A stretch of DNA of 64,000 nt. Source: Actinoplanes sichuanensis. GTDB taxonomy: Bacteria; Actinomycetota; Actinomycetes; Mycobacteriales; Micromonosporaceae. Under the pieces are notes generated by a model. That model was not told where the DNA came from. It saw only the letters and a program-made list of their open reading frames with translations, and ran no database searches. The stretch covers positions 11,993,501-12,057,500 of the forward strand of contig NZ_AP028461.1 in assembly GCF_033097365.1 (NCBI RefSeq). Reading direction: 5' to 3'. A program made the translations under genes and the position numbers. Below, in pieces: positions 33,828 through 41,631 of the stretch (positions within the stretch are counted from its first letter, which is position 1; each line of letters opens with the position of its first letter).

Positions 33828-34625
33828 TCACGCTGCTGGCCTGGCCTGCGGCGATCCCGGCGACCGTGACCGGGGCGATGGCTGCCGGCGGCGTGGGGTT
33901 CTGGCGGCGTCCGCCTCGATCTGCCAGCTACGGAACGTGTGCTGGCCCTGCAGCTTGAGAAGGTGCGGGATGCGGTTGGCGGGAATGCCGACCGGTGCCG
34001 GGCCGTCGACGGCGAGCAGGTCGGATGCCGACTGGTCGTGATAGCCGGCCGCGCGTAGTGCCTCGACGGTCGGGAAGACGTCGGCGACCCGGTCCCGGTA
34101 CTGGTCGAGCAGGTCGTCCTGGGTGCCGCCGTAGCTGTAAACCCAGCAGAAGTTGGACGGCGGGCACGGTTCCACGAGCTTCTTGAAGCGGCGGATTTCT
34201 TTGGTGTAGCAGTAGAACCTGCTGCCGGGGTGGGCTTGCATGATCGTCAGCCACGCTTGCAGGTAGGCGTCGGAGAAGAAGTCGCCGGCGTCATGGACGC
34301 GCACGATGATGCCGCGGCGCTTACGGCCGATCTCGTCGATCATCTGCTGGGTGAAACCGGGCAGGTCGTCGAGCACGTACGCGAGGTTGCGTTCGTGGCG
34401 TTCCCGGACAGGCCGGAACCGGTACGAACCTGCCCGCGCGTAACAGACCTTCGCGCAGATTCCCGCGCTGGGGCAGGCGTTGTAGGTGCGCCCGTCGGCC
34501 ATCCGGCCTGCCCAGGCGGGCAGGCACCAGTTGAAGATGCCGTCACGGCGCAGGTTGCGATTCTGGGTCAGGAGCCGGTCTGGGCGCACAGCGAGACGCT
34601 GGGCAGCAGACAAGCCGGAGTCCAT
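33828..34625 (-). CDS. phage gene-product-88 family protein
   Basis: 265 residues. It shows the gp88 signature: FNWCLPAWAGRMADGRTYNACPSAGICAKVCYARAG across the N-terminal third, with a conserved cysteine group. Later are GDFFSDAYLQAWLTIMQAHP and FYCYTKEIRRFKKLVEPCPPSNFCWVYSYGG. The family is common in mycobacteriophages and plasmids. The cysteines suggest an iron-sulfur or zinc site, but no reaction is known. The last 30 residues are basic and disordered. Confidence 0.85.
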   Translation of the reverse strand: MDSGLSAAQRLAVRPDRLLTQNRNLRRDGIFNWCLPAWAGRMADGRTYNACPSAGICAKVCYARAGSYRFRPVRERHERNLAYVLDDLPGFTQQMIDEIGRKRRGIIVRVHDAGDFFSDAYLQAWLTIMQAHPGSRFYCYTKEIRRFKKLVEPCPPSNFCWVYSYGGTQDDLLDQYRDRVADVFPTVEALRAAGYHDQSASDLLAVDGPAPVGIPANRIPHLLKLQGQHTFRSWQIEADAARTPRRRQPSPRSRSPGSPQARPAA

Positions 34626-34724
34626 GGGCAGTGAAACCCTTCTCGTGTATCGGCCAGCAGGCTGATCGCCGGTCCGGGGCGTGCGCTGTGCCAGGTCGGG
34701 TGGCGACTCAGCGGCGGAGGCGTT

Positions 34725-34759
34725 GGCGGGTCGGGTGACGCCGTGCGAGCCGGCCCGCC
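34725..34759 (-). terminator. stem-loop after the GGDEF gene
   Basis: GGCGGGTCGG (34725-34734) pairs with CCGGCCCGCC-type sequence ending at 34759, with one mismatch. It abuts the stop codon at 34761. Confidence 0.5.
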
Positions 34760-34760
34760 G

Positions 34761-35411
34761 TTACTGCTCGGTGGTGTCGCGGGCTCGGCGGCGGTCGGTT
34801 TCTGGTCGCGGGTAGGTCATCCCGGCCGCGAAGACGACCGGCTTGCCGGCGTGGTTGCCGTGGTAGAGAGCGATGTCGGCGTTGGTCAGCGCGCTGTCCC
34901 ACGGGTAGCCGGCGGGTACGGATGCCAGGCCGGCGCTGCCGGACACGGTCAGCGGGCCGGTCGGCAGGTCAGTGATGGTGATGGCGGCGGTTGCCGCGGT
35001 GGCAACCGCCTCGGCTGTCGCGCTGGTCGCCGTAGGCAGGATGACGGTGAATTCGTCACCGCCGAGGCGTCCTGCCCAGCCACCGTGCTGGGATGCCAGG
35101 GTGGCCAGTCGGCGGCCGAGGGCGGACAGGATGTGATCGCCGACGGGATGCCCGTGCTGGTCGTTGGCCAGCTTGAAGGCGTTGAGATCGACCAGGATCA
35201 CCTGGCGGGGTTCTCCGGCTGCGCGGGTGTAGGCGTCCTGTAGCCCGGAGCGGTTCAGCAGCCCGGACAGTGGGTCACGCAGAACGCGGTGGGTCAGCGT
35301 GTCGACTTGGGCGTGTAGTCGCCGGATTGCCGGCGTCGCGGTGAGTCGTCCGGCGACGACGCCGATCGCCCCGGCGGCCAGGTACGGCACGGCGGCGCGG
35401 ATCCAGTGCAT
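34761..35411 (-). CDS. membrane-anchored diguanylate cyclase (GGDEF)
   Basis: 216 residues, ATG 35411 behind GGAGG. One N-terminal membrane segment (PYLAAGAIGVVAGRL, residues 9-23), a short helix, then the GGDEF domain: DPLSGLLNRSGL, VDLNAFKLANDQHGHPVGDHIL and RLGGDEF (115-121). The catalytic residues are intact, so it should make cyclic di-GMP from two GTP. There is no sensor domain. A cyclase on a mobile island could alter host development or transfer, which is speculation. Confidence 0.85.
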   Translation of the reverse strand: MHWIRAAVPYLAAGAIGVVAGRLTATPAIRRLHAQVDTLTHRVLRDPLSGLLNRSGLQDAYTRAAGEPRQVILVDLNAFKLANDQHGHPVGDHILSALGRRLATLASQHGGWAGRLGGDEFTVILPTATSATAEAVATAATAAITITDLPTGPLTVSGSAGLASVPAGYPWDSALTNADIALYHGNHAGKPVVFAAGMTYPRPETDRRRARDTTEQ

Positions 35412-35435
35412 GAGTGGCGCCTCCACACGGGAACA

Positions 35436-35473
35436 CCCGGATCCCGCGGCCGCAGCCGGCCGCGGGATCCGGG
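35436..35473 (-). terminator. 17-bp perfect stem-loop
   Basis: CCCGGATCCCGCGGCCG (35436-35452) pairs with 35457-35473, between DUF932 and the GGDEF gene. Confidence 0.75.
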
Positions 35474-35526
35474 AAAGGGACTGAAGTGAATGCCGGGTGA
35501 GCGCGCCGGCTACGGGGTCGACGGTG

Positions 35527-36687
35527 TCAGGCCGCGGCGGCCTTGGCTGCCAGGTGCAGCGCCTGGGTGGCGGTGGTCTCCATCCGGTAGGCGACGTCGG
35601 CGTCAGCGACGCTGCGGCCGAAGGAGGTGACGGCCTGCATGATTCCGCCGGCGCTCAGGTCGGCGCCGGTGATGAAGTGCGCCAGGATCTCCTTCTGCTG
35701 CTCCTCGGTGTACTTGAGCTCCTTGCCCACGATCTTGATCGTCTCGTCCGGCCGGGCGACCACGATCCCGGCGGCTGCCTCCATCTCGCGCACGGCCCGG
35801 GTGACGAAGTCGACGTCCAGGTAGGCGCGGACGGCGTCCTTGGTCTGCGCGGTGATCAGCTCGAGGAGCTTGACCAGCGTTTCCGGTGACGGGTCGATGA
35901 TCCCGTCATTGTCAGTGATCTTGGCGCCCTTGTGGGTGCGGGCGAGCAGAGGCTTGTCGATGGTCTGGCCGTTCATACAGACCTGGACCCGGATGAACGG
36001 GGCGAGGCTGTACCGGCCGAACCCGGTCTCGGAGTTGGTGAGGATGAATCCGCCGTTGATGACCGGCAGGTCACTGCCGCGCCGGCCGTCGAACGGCGAG
36101 CGATAGTTGCGCAGCAACTCCGGCGCTAGGACCTCGATCTCCGGCGAGATGAACCGGACATACATCCGCCGGTCGGTGAGGTCGCACGAATCGATATTGA
36201 CCGAGACGCCGGTGTCGCGGATGCCGGCCAGGACGGCAAGCAGCACTTCGAGGTTGTCCAGCCGCAGGAAACTGTCGGACAGGAACGCCCGCGCGATCCC
36301 GCCGTCACTGCCACCGGCAGTGTGCCGCAGGCAGCGCACGAGGAAACGCCGGTGGTCACGCTCCATCCAGGTGTTGACGTTGTAATCGAGCGCCGGAACG
36401 TTCTCCTCAGCCATCCGCCGCATGTACTGCAACGGGATGTTGAGCTTCTCGCTGACCCCGCCGAGCGCGATGTCGCTGAGCGTGTAAGCGCCCGTCGTCA
36501 GGGTGACGCCGTCGTCGCCGAGAACCGGCTCCGTGCCGTCGAGCAGCAACATGCCGTCCTGGCAATGTAGGGAGCCGGCCCCGGCGATCACGTCGATCGC
36601 CCGGGTGTTCTGGTCGTTCAAGATCTCCATCAGACGGGGCAGTCGGATGTGACGGTTCGGTGCGACGGTCAGAGTCGTCTGAGACAT
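35527..36687 (-). CDS. DUF932 phage/plasmid-like protein
   Basis: 386 residues. DUF932 features include GAYTLSDIALGGVSEKLNIPLQYMRRM, RAFLSDSFLRLDNLEVLLAVL and an NSETGFGRYSLAPFIRVQVCMNG segment. Proteins of this kind occur on many plasmids and phages and have no proven function, though a role in element replication or maintenance is often assumed. It is the first gene of the minus-strand island and has a hairpin related to the 180-bp repeat about 155 bp upstream. Confidence 0.88.
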   Translation of the reverse strand: MSQTTLTVAPNRHIRLPRLMEILNDQNTRAIDVIAGAGSLHCQDGMLLLDGTEPVLGDDGVTLTTGAYTLSDIALGGVSEKLNIPLQYMRRMAEENVPALDYNVNTWMERDHRRFLVRCLRHTAGGSDGGIARAFLSDSFLRLDNLEVLLAVLAGIRDTGVSVNIDSCDLTDRRMYVRFISPEIEVLAPELLRNYRSPFDGRRGSDLPVINGGFILTNSETGFGRYSLAPFIRVQVCMNGQTIDKPLLARTHKGAKITDNDGIIDPSPETLVKLLELITAQTKDAVRAYLDVDFVTRAVREMEAAAGIVVARPDETIKIVGKELKYTEEQQKEILAHFITGADLSAGGIMQAVTSFGRSVADADVAYRMETTATQALHLAAKAAAA

Positions 36688-36840
36688 GAGGCACGTCCTC
36701 CACGAACACAGAAGCCACCACCGCGGCGGTGGCTGACGGGACGCTCCCGCCCCGAGCCGGGTTCGAGACGACCGGCGGGCGAGCGCGTGCTGGCCCCGGT
36801 GCCCGTGGCCGGCCCGGCTGGACGGACGGCACGGCGAGAA

Positions 36841-36876
36841 CGAGAAGATCTCTGGCCGAAGGCCAAGATGTTCTCG
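36841..36876 (-). promoter_or_regulatory. hairpin related to the 180-bp repeat
   Basis: On the minus strand: CGAGAACATCTTGGCC, TTC loop, then the near-complement ending AGATCTTCTCG. It shares AGAACATCTTGGC and AGATCTTC with copies A and B but none of their flanks. It lies 154-190 bp upstream of the DUF932 start. Confidence 0.6.
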
Positions 36877-37105
36877 GGCGCGCCTTGCGGACGGCGCCGG
36901 GCCGAGCCAACGTGCCCGGCCAGCACCGCCGCCCAGCCGGGCCAGCTCGGCCCGCTCGGCGTGGTCTCACCCCCGGCGCCTCGCCGGACAGGACGCCGGG
37001 TCCTCAACTGATCCCGCGACAGGCGCGCGGAGCCGGGCGGCAGTTGCCGGGGCTGTGACCGGGCCAGCCTCCCGGGGCAGGTCTCGAGCTGAGGTGGTCG
37101 GCCAA

Positions 37106-37135
37106 GGACAACCGCAGACACCCGCAGACAACTAT
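37106..37135 (+). repeat. 10-bp-phased repeats, set 1
   Basis: Two tandem decamers, CCGCAGACAC and CCGCAGACAA (37112-37131), preceded by GGACAA and followed by CTATTC. Set 2 at 38273 has four related decamers followed by CTATCC. Set 1 lies about 230 bp before the secreted-protein gene at 37362. Confidence 0.55.
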
Positions 37136-37361
37136 TCGAGCTGATTTGCGCCCGGCATCCTCAACTGCGGAGGAGCGGATCAAATATCTCGAAAGCAAAG
37201 GCCAGCGGTTGAGGTCACGCGGACTACCAGTCTCCGCATCCGACACTCGAAATCACTGAAACTACCGATTCGGAATTGAAAGATGCACTTCCCGAATCGT
37301 CATATCGCGTGGCTTCGATCGATGTTCCTGATGCTTTCAAAAGCTGCTGAGGAGGCATCCC

Positions 37362-37934
37362 ATGTCCCATGGAGCGGTAACCACGGCGAGACGCTCGCGC
37401 AGAACGATTCTGATGGCAGTGGTCACGGCGGTCGCCGTGGGTATCGGCGTTCTGGCCGTTACCAGCCCGGCGTCCGCGAGCGTGTCGAAGTACCACGGCA
37501 AGTGGATGAGTCAGGTCTCGGGCTGTAAGTCCAACTACCGGATCGGGAAGACCGCGCGGCTCGTTGCCGAGAACGGAGCGGACTACGGCTGGGTGGAGTG
37601 GCGGGCGAGCCGGACCGGTGCGTGCGCTGGCTATCAGTGGGTCCGCATGCATTTCACCCGCAACCTCGGCTTCACGACGCATGAGTCGAACTACAAGTCC
37701 TGGGAGATCTACTACAAGAAAGATCCGTGGGGGCGCGGAATCAGTAGCTTCCACAAGTACAACATGAAGGTTCGCGGGCTGCGCTACTTCAAGGCCGGGG
37801 CCTACAACTCGCGGATCTTCTACGCGCCGAACGAGAAAGCATGTGCGCAGCTCTACACCTACGCCAACCGGTATGGCATCGGTCTGGAGATCAAAGGCCA
37901 GGGCGACCTGCCCCGGCTGAAGTTTTGCGCCTGA
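37362..37934 (+). CDS. secreted protein, 190 residues
   Basis: ATG 37362 follows GAGGAGG. It has a twin-arginine-free Sec signal: basic n-region (TTARRSRRT), hydrophobic core ILMAVVTAVAVGIGVLAV, and a likely cleavage after ASAS near residue 40. The mature protein of about 150 residues is basic and rich in tyrosine, tryptophan and lysine (SNYKSWEIYYKKDPWGRG), with five cysteines. No family is recognised. It is AT-richer than its surroundings, suggesting recent acquisition. Upstream repeats are shared with the next secreted-protein gene. Confidence 0.8.
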   Translation: MSHGAVTTARRSRRTILMAVVTAVAVGIGVLAVTSPASASVSKYHGKWMSQVSGCKSNYRIGKTARLVAENGADYGWVEWRASRTGACAGYQWVRMHFTRNLGFTTHESNYKSWEIYYKKDPWGRGISSFHKYNMKVRGLRYFKAGAYNSRIFYAPNEKACAQLYTYANRYGIGLEIKGQGDLPRLKFCA

Positions 37935-38272
37935 TCTCAAGTTGATCCGCTCGTAGAAACCCTCCAGGGGCTCTGGCTGCCTCCGAGAAGGCCGATCCGC
38001 TGGAGGGCTGCACCTCGCGGGGCCGCAAGCGTTCGCTGCGAGACAGCCTGACGCTGCCACGCCGACCGGACGCAGCTAGCACCAGTGACCGCCGGCCGCG
38101 GTCAACAGTTCGGTGGCCGGCGCGCTGGTGGTCAGGACATGGCGGTGAGGTCGCGGCAGCCACCCAGCGAACACGGCGGGGATGCCCGCTCGACCGGACT
38201 CATGGCACCTGCCGTTGCTGATCAACCGTTGACTGACGGTATTAGAAGCATCCCGTATATGCCGGGACCTGC
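37935..38272. other. 340 bp between the two secreted-protein genes, no gene seen
   Basis: Minus-strand frames exist but translate the decamer repeats and low-complexity sequence. No start signals are seen. Confidence 0.35.
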
Positions 38273-38325
38273 GAGGACAACCAGAGTCAACCAGGGACGA
38301 CCGGAGACAACCGCAGACAACTATC
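38273..38325 (+). repeat. 10-bp-phased repeats, set 2
   Basis: Four tandem decamers at 38281-38320: CCAGAGTCAA, CCAGGGACGA, CCGGAGACAA, CCGCAGACAA, then CTATCC. The last unit and its flank match set 1. The repeat length is one helical turn, so all units face the same side of DNA. Set 2 lies about 255 bp upstream of the secreted-protein gene at 38575. Confidence 0.6.
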
Positions 38326-38574
38326 CCGCCATTCACCTATTCGGCAGCATCGAATCATCGAGCGGTTCCTCCGCGCATGAGAGCACTCGCCGCGCTGGAA
38401 GAAAATGTCGGCACAGTCCTACCGCAGCTTGGGAAGCTGTGGGCAATAAAGAACAGTCGCAAGCGTCAATAGGTAGAAATGGCTGTTATTTGATGCGATG
38501 CGTCAGTAGAGGCGCCGGCCGTTCGACGACCCATCGGTTTGACGCAATGCCGTCATCGCGAAATGGAGCGGACG

Positions 38575-38937
38575 TTGAATGTTCTGAAGAAGACTCTGAT
38601 GGTGATGGCCGCTTCCACAGTGGCGGCCACGGCGCTCATCGGCGGAGGCGCCTCCCCGGCCTTCGCGGCCGGCACATCGTGCACCGCCCCGTACTGGTAC
38701 AAGCCCTGGTATCGGACATGCACGACCGGCACGATCTCAGCCAACAGCAAGCACGAGATCTCCATCTCCACCTCGGCCTGCAAGGGCAGCCCGTGGAAGG
38801 TCTGGGACACCGGAACCGGCGTGACGATCGCCTCCGGCACCGGTACCGACAGCCGCAAAGTCGGCGGCCTTTACGGCACGTACAAGGCCAAGCTGACCGA
38901 CGCGTGCTGGCGCGACAGCATCTACATCAGCAACTGA
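38575..38937 (+). CDS. small secreted aromatic-rich protein
   Basis: 120 residues from a TTG at 38575, chosen because GGAG precedes it by 6 bases and the resulting start, LNVLKKTLMVMAASTVAATA, is an ideal signal peptide ending in AFAA. In-frame ATGs at 38539 and 38563 are alternatives. The mature protein of about 90 residues begins GTSCTAPYWYKPWYRTCTTG and has four cysteines, compatible with two disulfides. The composition recalls small structural or inhibitory exported proteins; no family is recognised. Confidence 0.75.
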   Translation: MNVLKKTLMVMAASTVAATALIGGGASPAFAAGTSCTAPYWYKPWYRTCTTGTISANSKHEISISTSACKGSPWKVWDTGTGVTIASGTGTDSRKVGGLYGTYKAKLTDACWRDSIYISN

Positions 38938-39143
38938 GCCGCTGTGCTCCGGCCGGCACGGGTGAACGTGTCGGCCGGGAGCGCCAGGGCGGGGTACCAC
39001 CGCACCCCGGTCATTTCCTGGCCCCGCGTCCTCACTCCGTGGTCCGCCTGACCTACAGCGTTGTCGGGCTCCGACGTTCCGGGTGCACGAAGAAACGACG
39101 CCAAGGCCGCCCCCATTTCTGTCTGAGACTGCACGGAGGAATC

Positions 39144-40826
39144 GTGCGCATCCTGCTGCTTGTCAGCGCTTTCAACGGCCTCAGCCAGCGCGTTTGGCTC
39201 ACGCTGCGTGACCTCGGGCACGACGTCGGCGTGCACCTCGCCGGCGACGGCCCGGACATCATCGCCGGGGTCACCGCGGCACAACCAGACCTGATTCTCT
39301 GCCCCTACCTGACCAAGCGGGTGTCGGCCGAAGTATGGCAGCGCTGGCCGACCGTGATCCTGCATCCGGGCCCGGTCGGTGACCGGGGCCCGTCGTCGCT
39401 GGACTGGGCGATCAGCGACGGGATGGCCCGCTGGGGTGTGACCGCCCTGCAGGCGGTCGAAGAGATGGACTCCGGCCCGGTCTGGGCGACACGCACCTTC
39501 GCCATGCCGGCGACCGCGATGCGTAAGTCAGCGCTGTATGCGGGGCCGGTCGCTGACGCCGCCCTGGAGTGCGTCCTCGAGGTAGTCGAGAAGGCGAGCG
39601 ATCCGATGTTCATCGCGACGCCCGCGAAGGACCTTCCGGCCGAGATCCCCGGCGCCCGACCACGGCCGGCGATGCGGCAGGCCGACCGGGCCATCGACTG
39701 GGCAGGCCCGGTCGAGCACATTCTGCGCCGGGTCCGGGCCGCCGACGGGGCACCGGGGGTACTGACCGAGATCGCCGGCCTGCCGGTGTACGCCTACGAC
39801 GCTCATCGCGGTCCCGTCCGCAAGGGCCGGCCCGGCGAGGTTCTGCTGCGCCGCGAAGGTGCAGTGCTGATCGCTGCCGGTGGCGGCAGCGTGTGGCTGG
39901 GACACCTGCGGCCGGTCACCGCCGATGGACGGCCCGGTATCAAGCTGCCCGCGGTGACAGCACTCGGCTCGCTCGTGCGCGGGGTGGCACACGCGGCCGC
40001 GAAGTCAGGCCGTGCCCCGGACACGGTCTCCGGGTACGGGCAGATCCGCTACCGGCGCGACGACGCGGTGGGCTGGCTGCGGTTCGACTTCTACAACGGA
40101 GCCATGGCCGCGGGGCACTGCCGCCGCCTGCTGTCCGGGCTGCGGCACGCCGTGGAGCAGGACACCCGAGTCGTGGTGCTGTGCAGCGGCACCGAGGCCT
40201 TCAGCACCGGCATCCACCTCAACGTGATCGATAACGCGCCGGACCCGGCCGCCGAGGGCTGGGCGAACATCCGGGCCATCAACGAAGTCTGCAAGGAGAT
40301 CATCACCTGCACCAGGCAGACGGTGGTCTCCGCGTACAACGGTTCCGCCGGAGCAGGCGGAGCCATGCTCGGGCTCGGCGCCGACGTGGTGGCCGCCCGC
40401 GACGGCATCGTCTTGAACCCCTACTACGACATCGGCCTCTTCGGGTCCGAACTGCACACCTACACTCTGCCGGCCCGAGTCGGCGTCGAACACGCGCGAC
40501 GCCTGTTGTCCGACAAGGTCCCGATCAGTGCCGACCACGCATCCCGGATCGGACTCGTTGACGACGTCGGACCCCGACACCCCGGCCGCTTCCTCGAATG
40601 GCTGGCCACCTTGGCGGCGGAGGAAGCAGACCCGGCCCTGGTTCGCGCTCGGGCTGAGGCCAAGCAGCGCCGACTTGCCGCGTCACCACCCCTCGGTGTC
40701 TTCGAGGCCCGGGAACTCGGGGAAATGAGTTACGACCTTTTCAACGATCGATCGGGCTTCGCCGCTGCCCGCCGTGTGTTCGTGTCGAAGCTCGGCAAAC
40801 CCGTGCCTGACCTTCTGGCCCCGTGA
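39144..40826 (+). CDS. hypX: HypX/HoxX-like hydrogenase maturation protein
   Basis: 560 residues, GTG 39144 behind GGAGGA. The N-terminal half is formyltransferase-like: VRILLLVSAFNGLSQRVW and the HPGPVGDRGPSSLDW loop at 74-88. The C-terminal half is an enoyl-CoA hydratase-like domain with NGSAGAGGAMLGLGADVVAARD and FNDRSGFAAARRVFVSK at the end. This fusion is characteristic of HypX, which derives the CO ligand of aerobic [NiFe] hydrogenases from formyl-tetrahydrofolate. No hydrogenase or other hyp gene is in the window, so it is either orphaned or serves another formyl-transfer reaction. Confidence 0.85.
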   Translation: MRILLLVSAFNGLSQRVWLTLRDLGHDVGVHLAGDGPDIIAGVTAAQPDLILCPYLTKRVSAEVWQRWPTVILHPGPVGDRGPSSLDWAISDGMARWGVTALQAVEEMDSGPVWATRTFAMPATAMRKSALYAGPVADAALECVLEVVEKASDPMFIATPAKDLPAEIPGARPRPAMRQADRAIDWAGPVEHILRRVRAADGAPGVLTEIAGLPVYAYDAHRGPVRKGRPGEVLLRREGAVLIAAGGGSVWLGHLRPVTADGRPGIKLPAVTALGSLVRGVAHAAAKSGRAPDTVSGYGQIRYRRDDAVGWLRFDFYNGAMAAGHCRRLLSGLRHAVEQDTRVVVLCSGTEAFSTGIHLNVIDNAPDPAAEGWANIRAINEVCKEIITCTRQTVVSAYNGSAGAGGAMLGLGADVVAARDGIVLNPYYDIGLFGSELHTYTLPARVGVEHARRLLSDKVPISADHASRIGLVDDVGPRHPGRFLEWLATLAAEEADPALVRARAEAKQRRLAASPPLGVFEARELGEMSYDLFNDRSGFAAARRVFVSKLGKPVPDLLAP

Positions 40827-40848
40827 GTGACCGCTTGCGCTGTTGTGG

Positions 40849-41631
40849 TCAGGGTTTGCGTGCCAGTGCGCCAACCACAGGGAAGTCGCCGATATCGGTG
40901 CCGGTATCCGCCCCAGGACGCCAGGCGGCGACCGAGGCCAGGCCCGGCGGCACGAGATCCCACCCTTCGTAGAACCTCGCTATCTGCGTACGATCGCGGC
41001 AGCTCAGGATCGGAGTGGTCGTGCGCCGGTACACCTGGACAATCGAGGCGCTGTACTCGGCGGCGGCTGGAGTTGCGACGGGATGCGACAGGGCGAGGTA
41101 ACTGCCGGGAGCCAGGGCATCTCGCAAGGTGGCGACCGCGGGGTAGGCGTCGCTGTCGGCGACGAACTGAAGCACAGCCATGAGCAGCAGAGCTACCGGC
41201 TGGTCGAAGTCGATCACGTCGCGCACGCCGTCGTTGGAGAGCAGATCGTCGGGGTACCGGAGGTCGCAGCGCACGGCCGTGGCGTCCCACCGGTTGTACA
41301 GGGCGAAGGTGTTGTGGGCGACCGCGGTGGGGTCGCGGTCGACGTAGACGATGCGGGCGTCGACGGCGATCTCGTGGATGGGCTGGACGGCGGAGATACC
41401 GGAGCCGATGTCGAGGAACTGCCGGATGCCGAGGTCCAGCAGGTGCCGGACGACGGTTGTCAGGAAGGCGCGGTTGGCGCGGGCGATGCTGCGGGCCTGC
41501 GGTAACGCGGTGAGGATGTCTTCGGCGGCCTCGCGGTCGTAGATGAAGTTGCTGGCGCCGCCGAGCAGGTGGTCGTAGATTCGGCCGGCGTTGGGCACCG
41601 TCGTGTTCCAGTCTTCGATGGATTCATACAT
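40849..41631 (-). CDS. DUF574 SAM-dependent methyltransferase
   Basis: 260 residues. Family markers: AGRIYDHLLGGASNFIYDREAA, ARANRAFLTTVVRHLLDLGIRQFLDIGSG (SAM site), ARIVYVDRDPTAVAH and the C-terminal ARFYEGWDLVPPGLASVAAW. The ATG at 41631 lies inside the end of the upstream methyltransferase gene (8-bp overlap), so the pair is co-translated. Substrates of this actinobacterial family are unknown. It converges with hypX, only 22 bp apart. Confidence 0.88.
   Translation of the reverse strand: MYESIEDWNTTVPNAGRIYDHLLGGASNFIYDREAAEDILTALPQARSIARANRAFLTTVVRHLLDLGIRQFLDIGSGISAVQPIHEIAVDARIVYVDRDPTAVAHNTFALYNRWDATAVRCDLRYPDDLLSNDGVRDVIDFDQPVALLLMAVLQFVADSDAYPAVATLRDALAPGSYLALSHPVATPAAAEYSASIVQVYRRTTTPILSCRDRTQIARFYEGWDLVPPGLASVAAWRPGADTGTDIGDFPVVGALARKP

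Noticed and set aside
37106..38325. Decamer repeats as a CRISPR array
   Set aside because: Units are only 10 bp without spacers, and no cas genes are present.
38085..40826. A 913-residue plus-strand open frame covering the second secreted protein and hypX
   Set aside because: The first 350 residues are a shadow of the secreted-protein gene and intergenic DNA; HypX homology begins at GTG 39144 with a good ribosome site.
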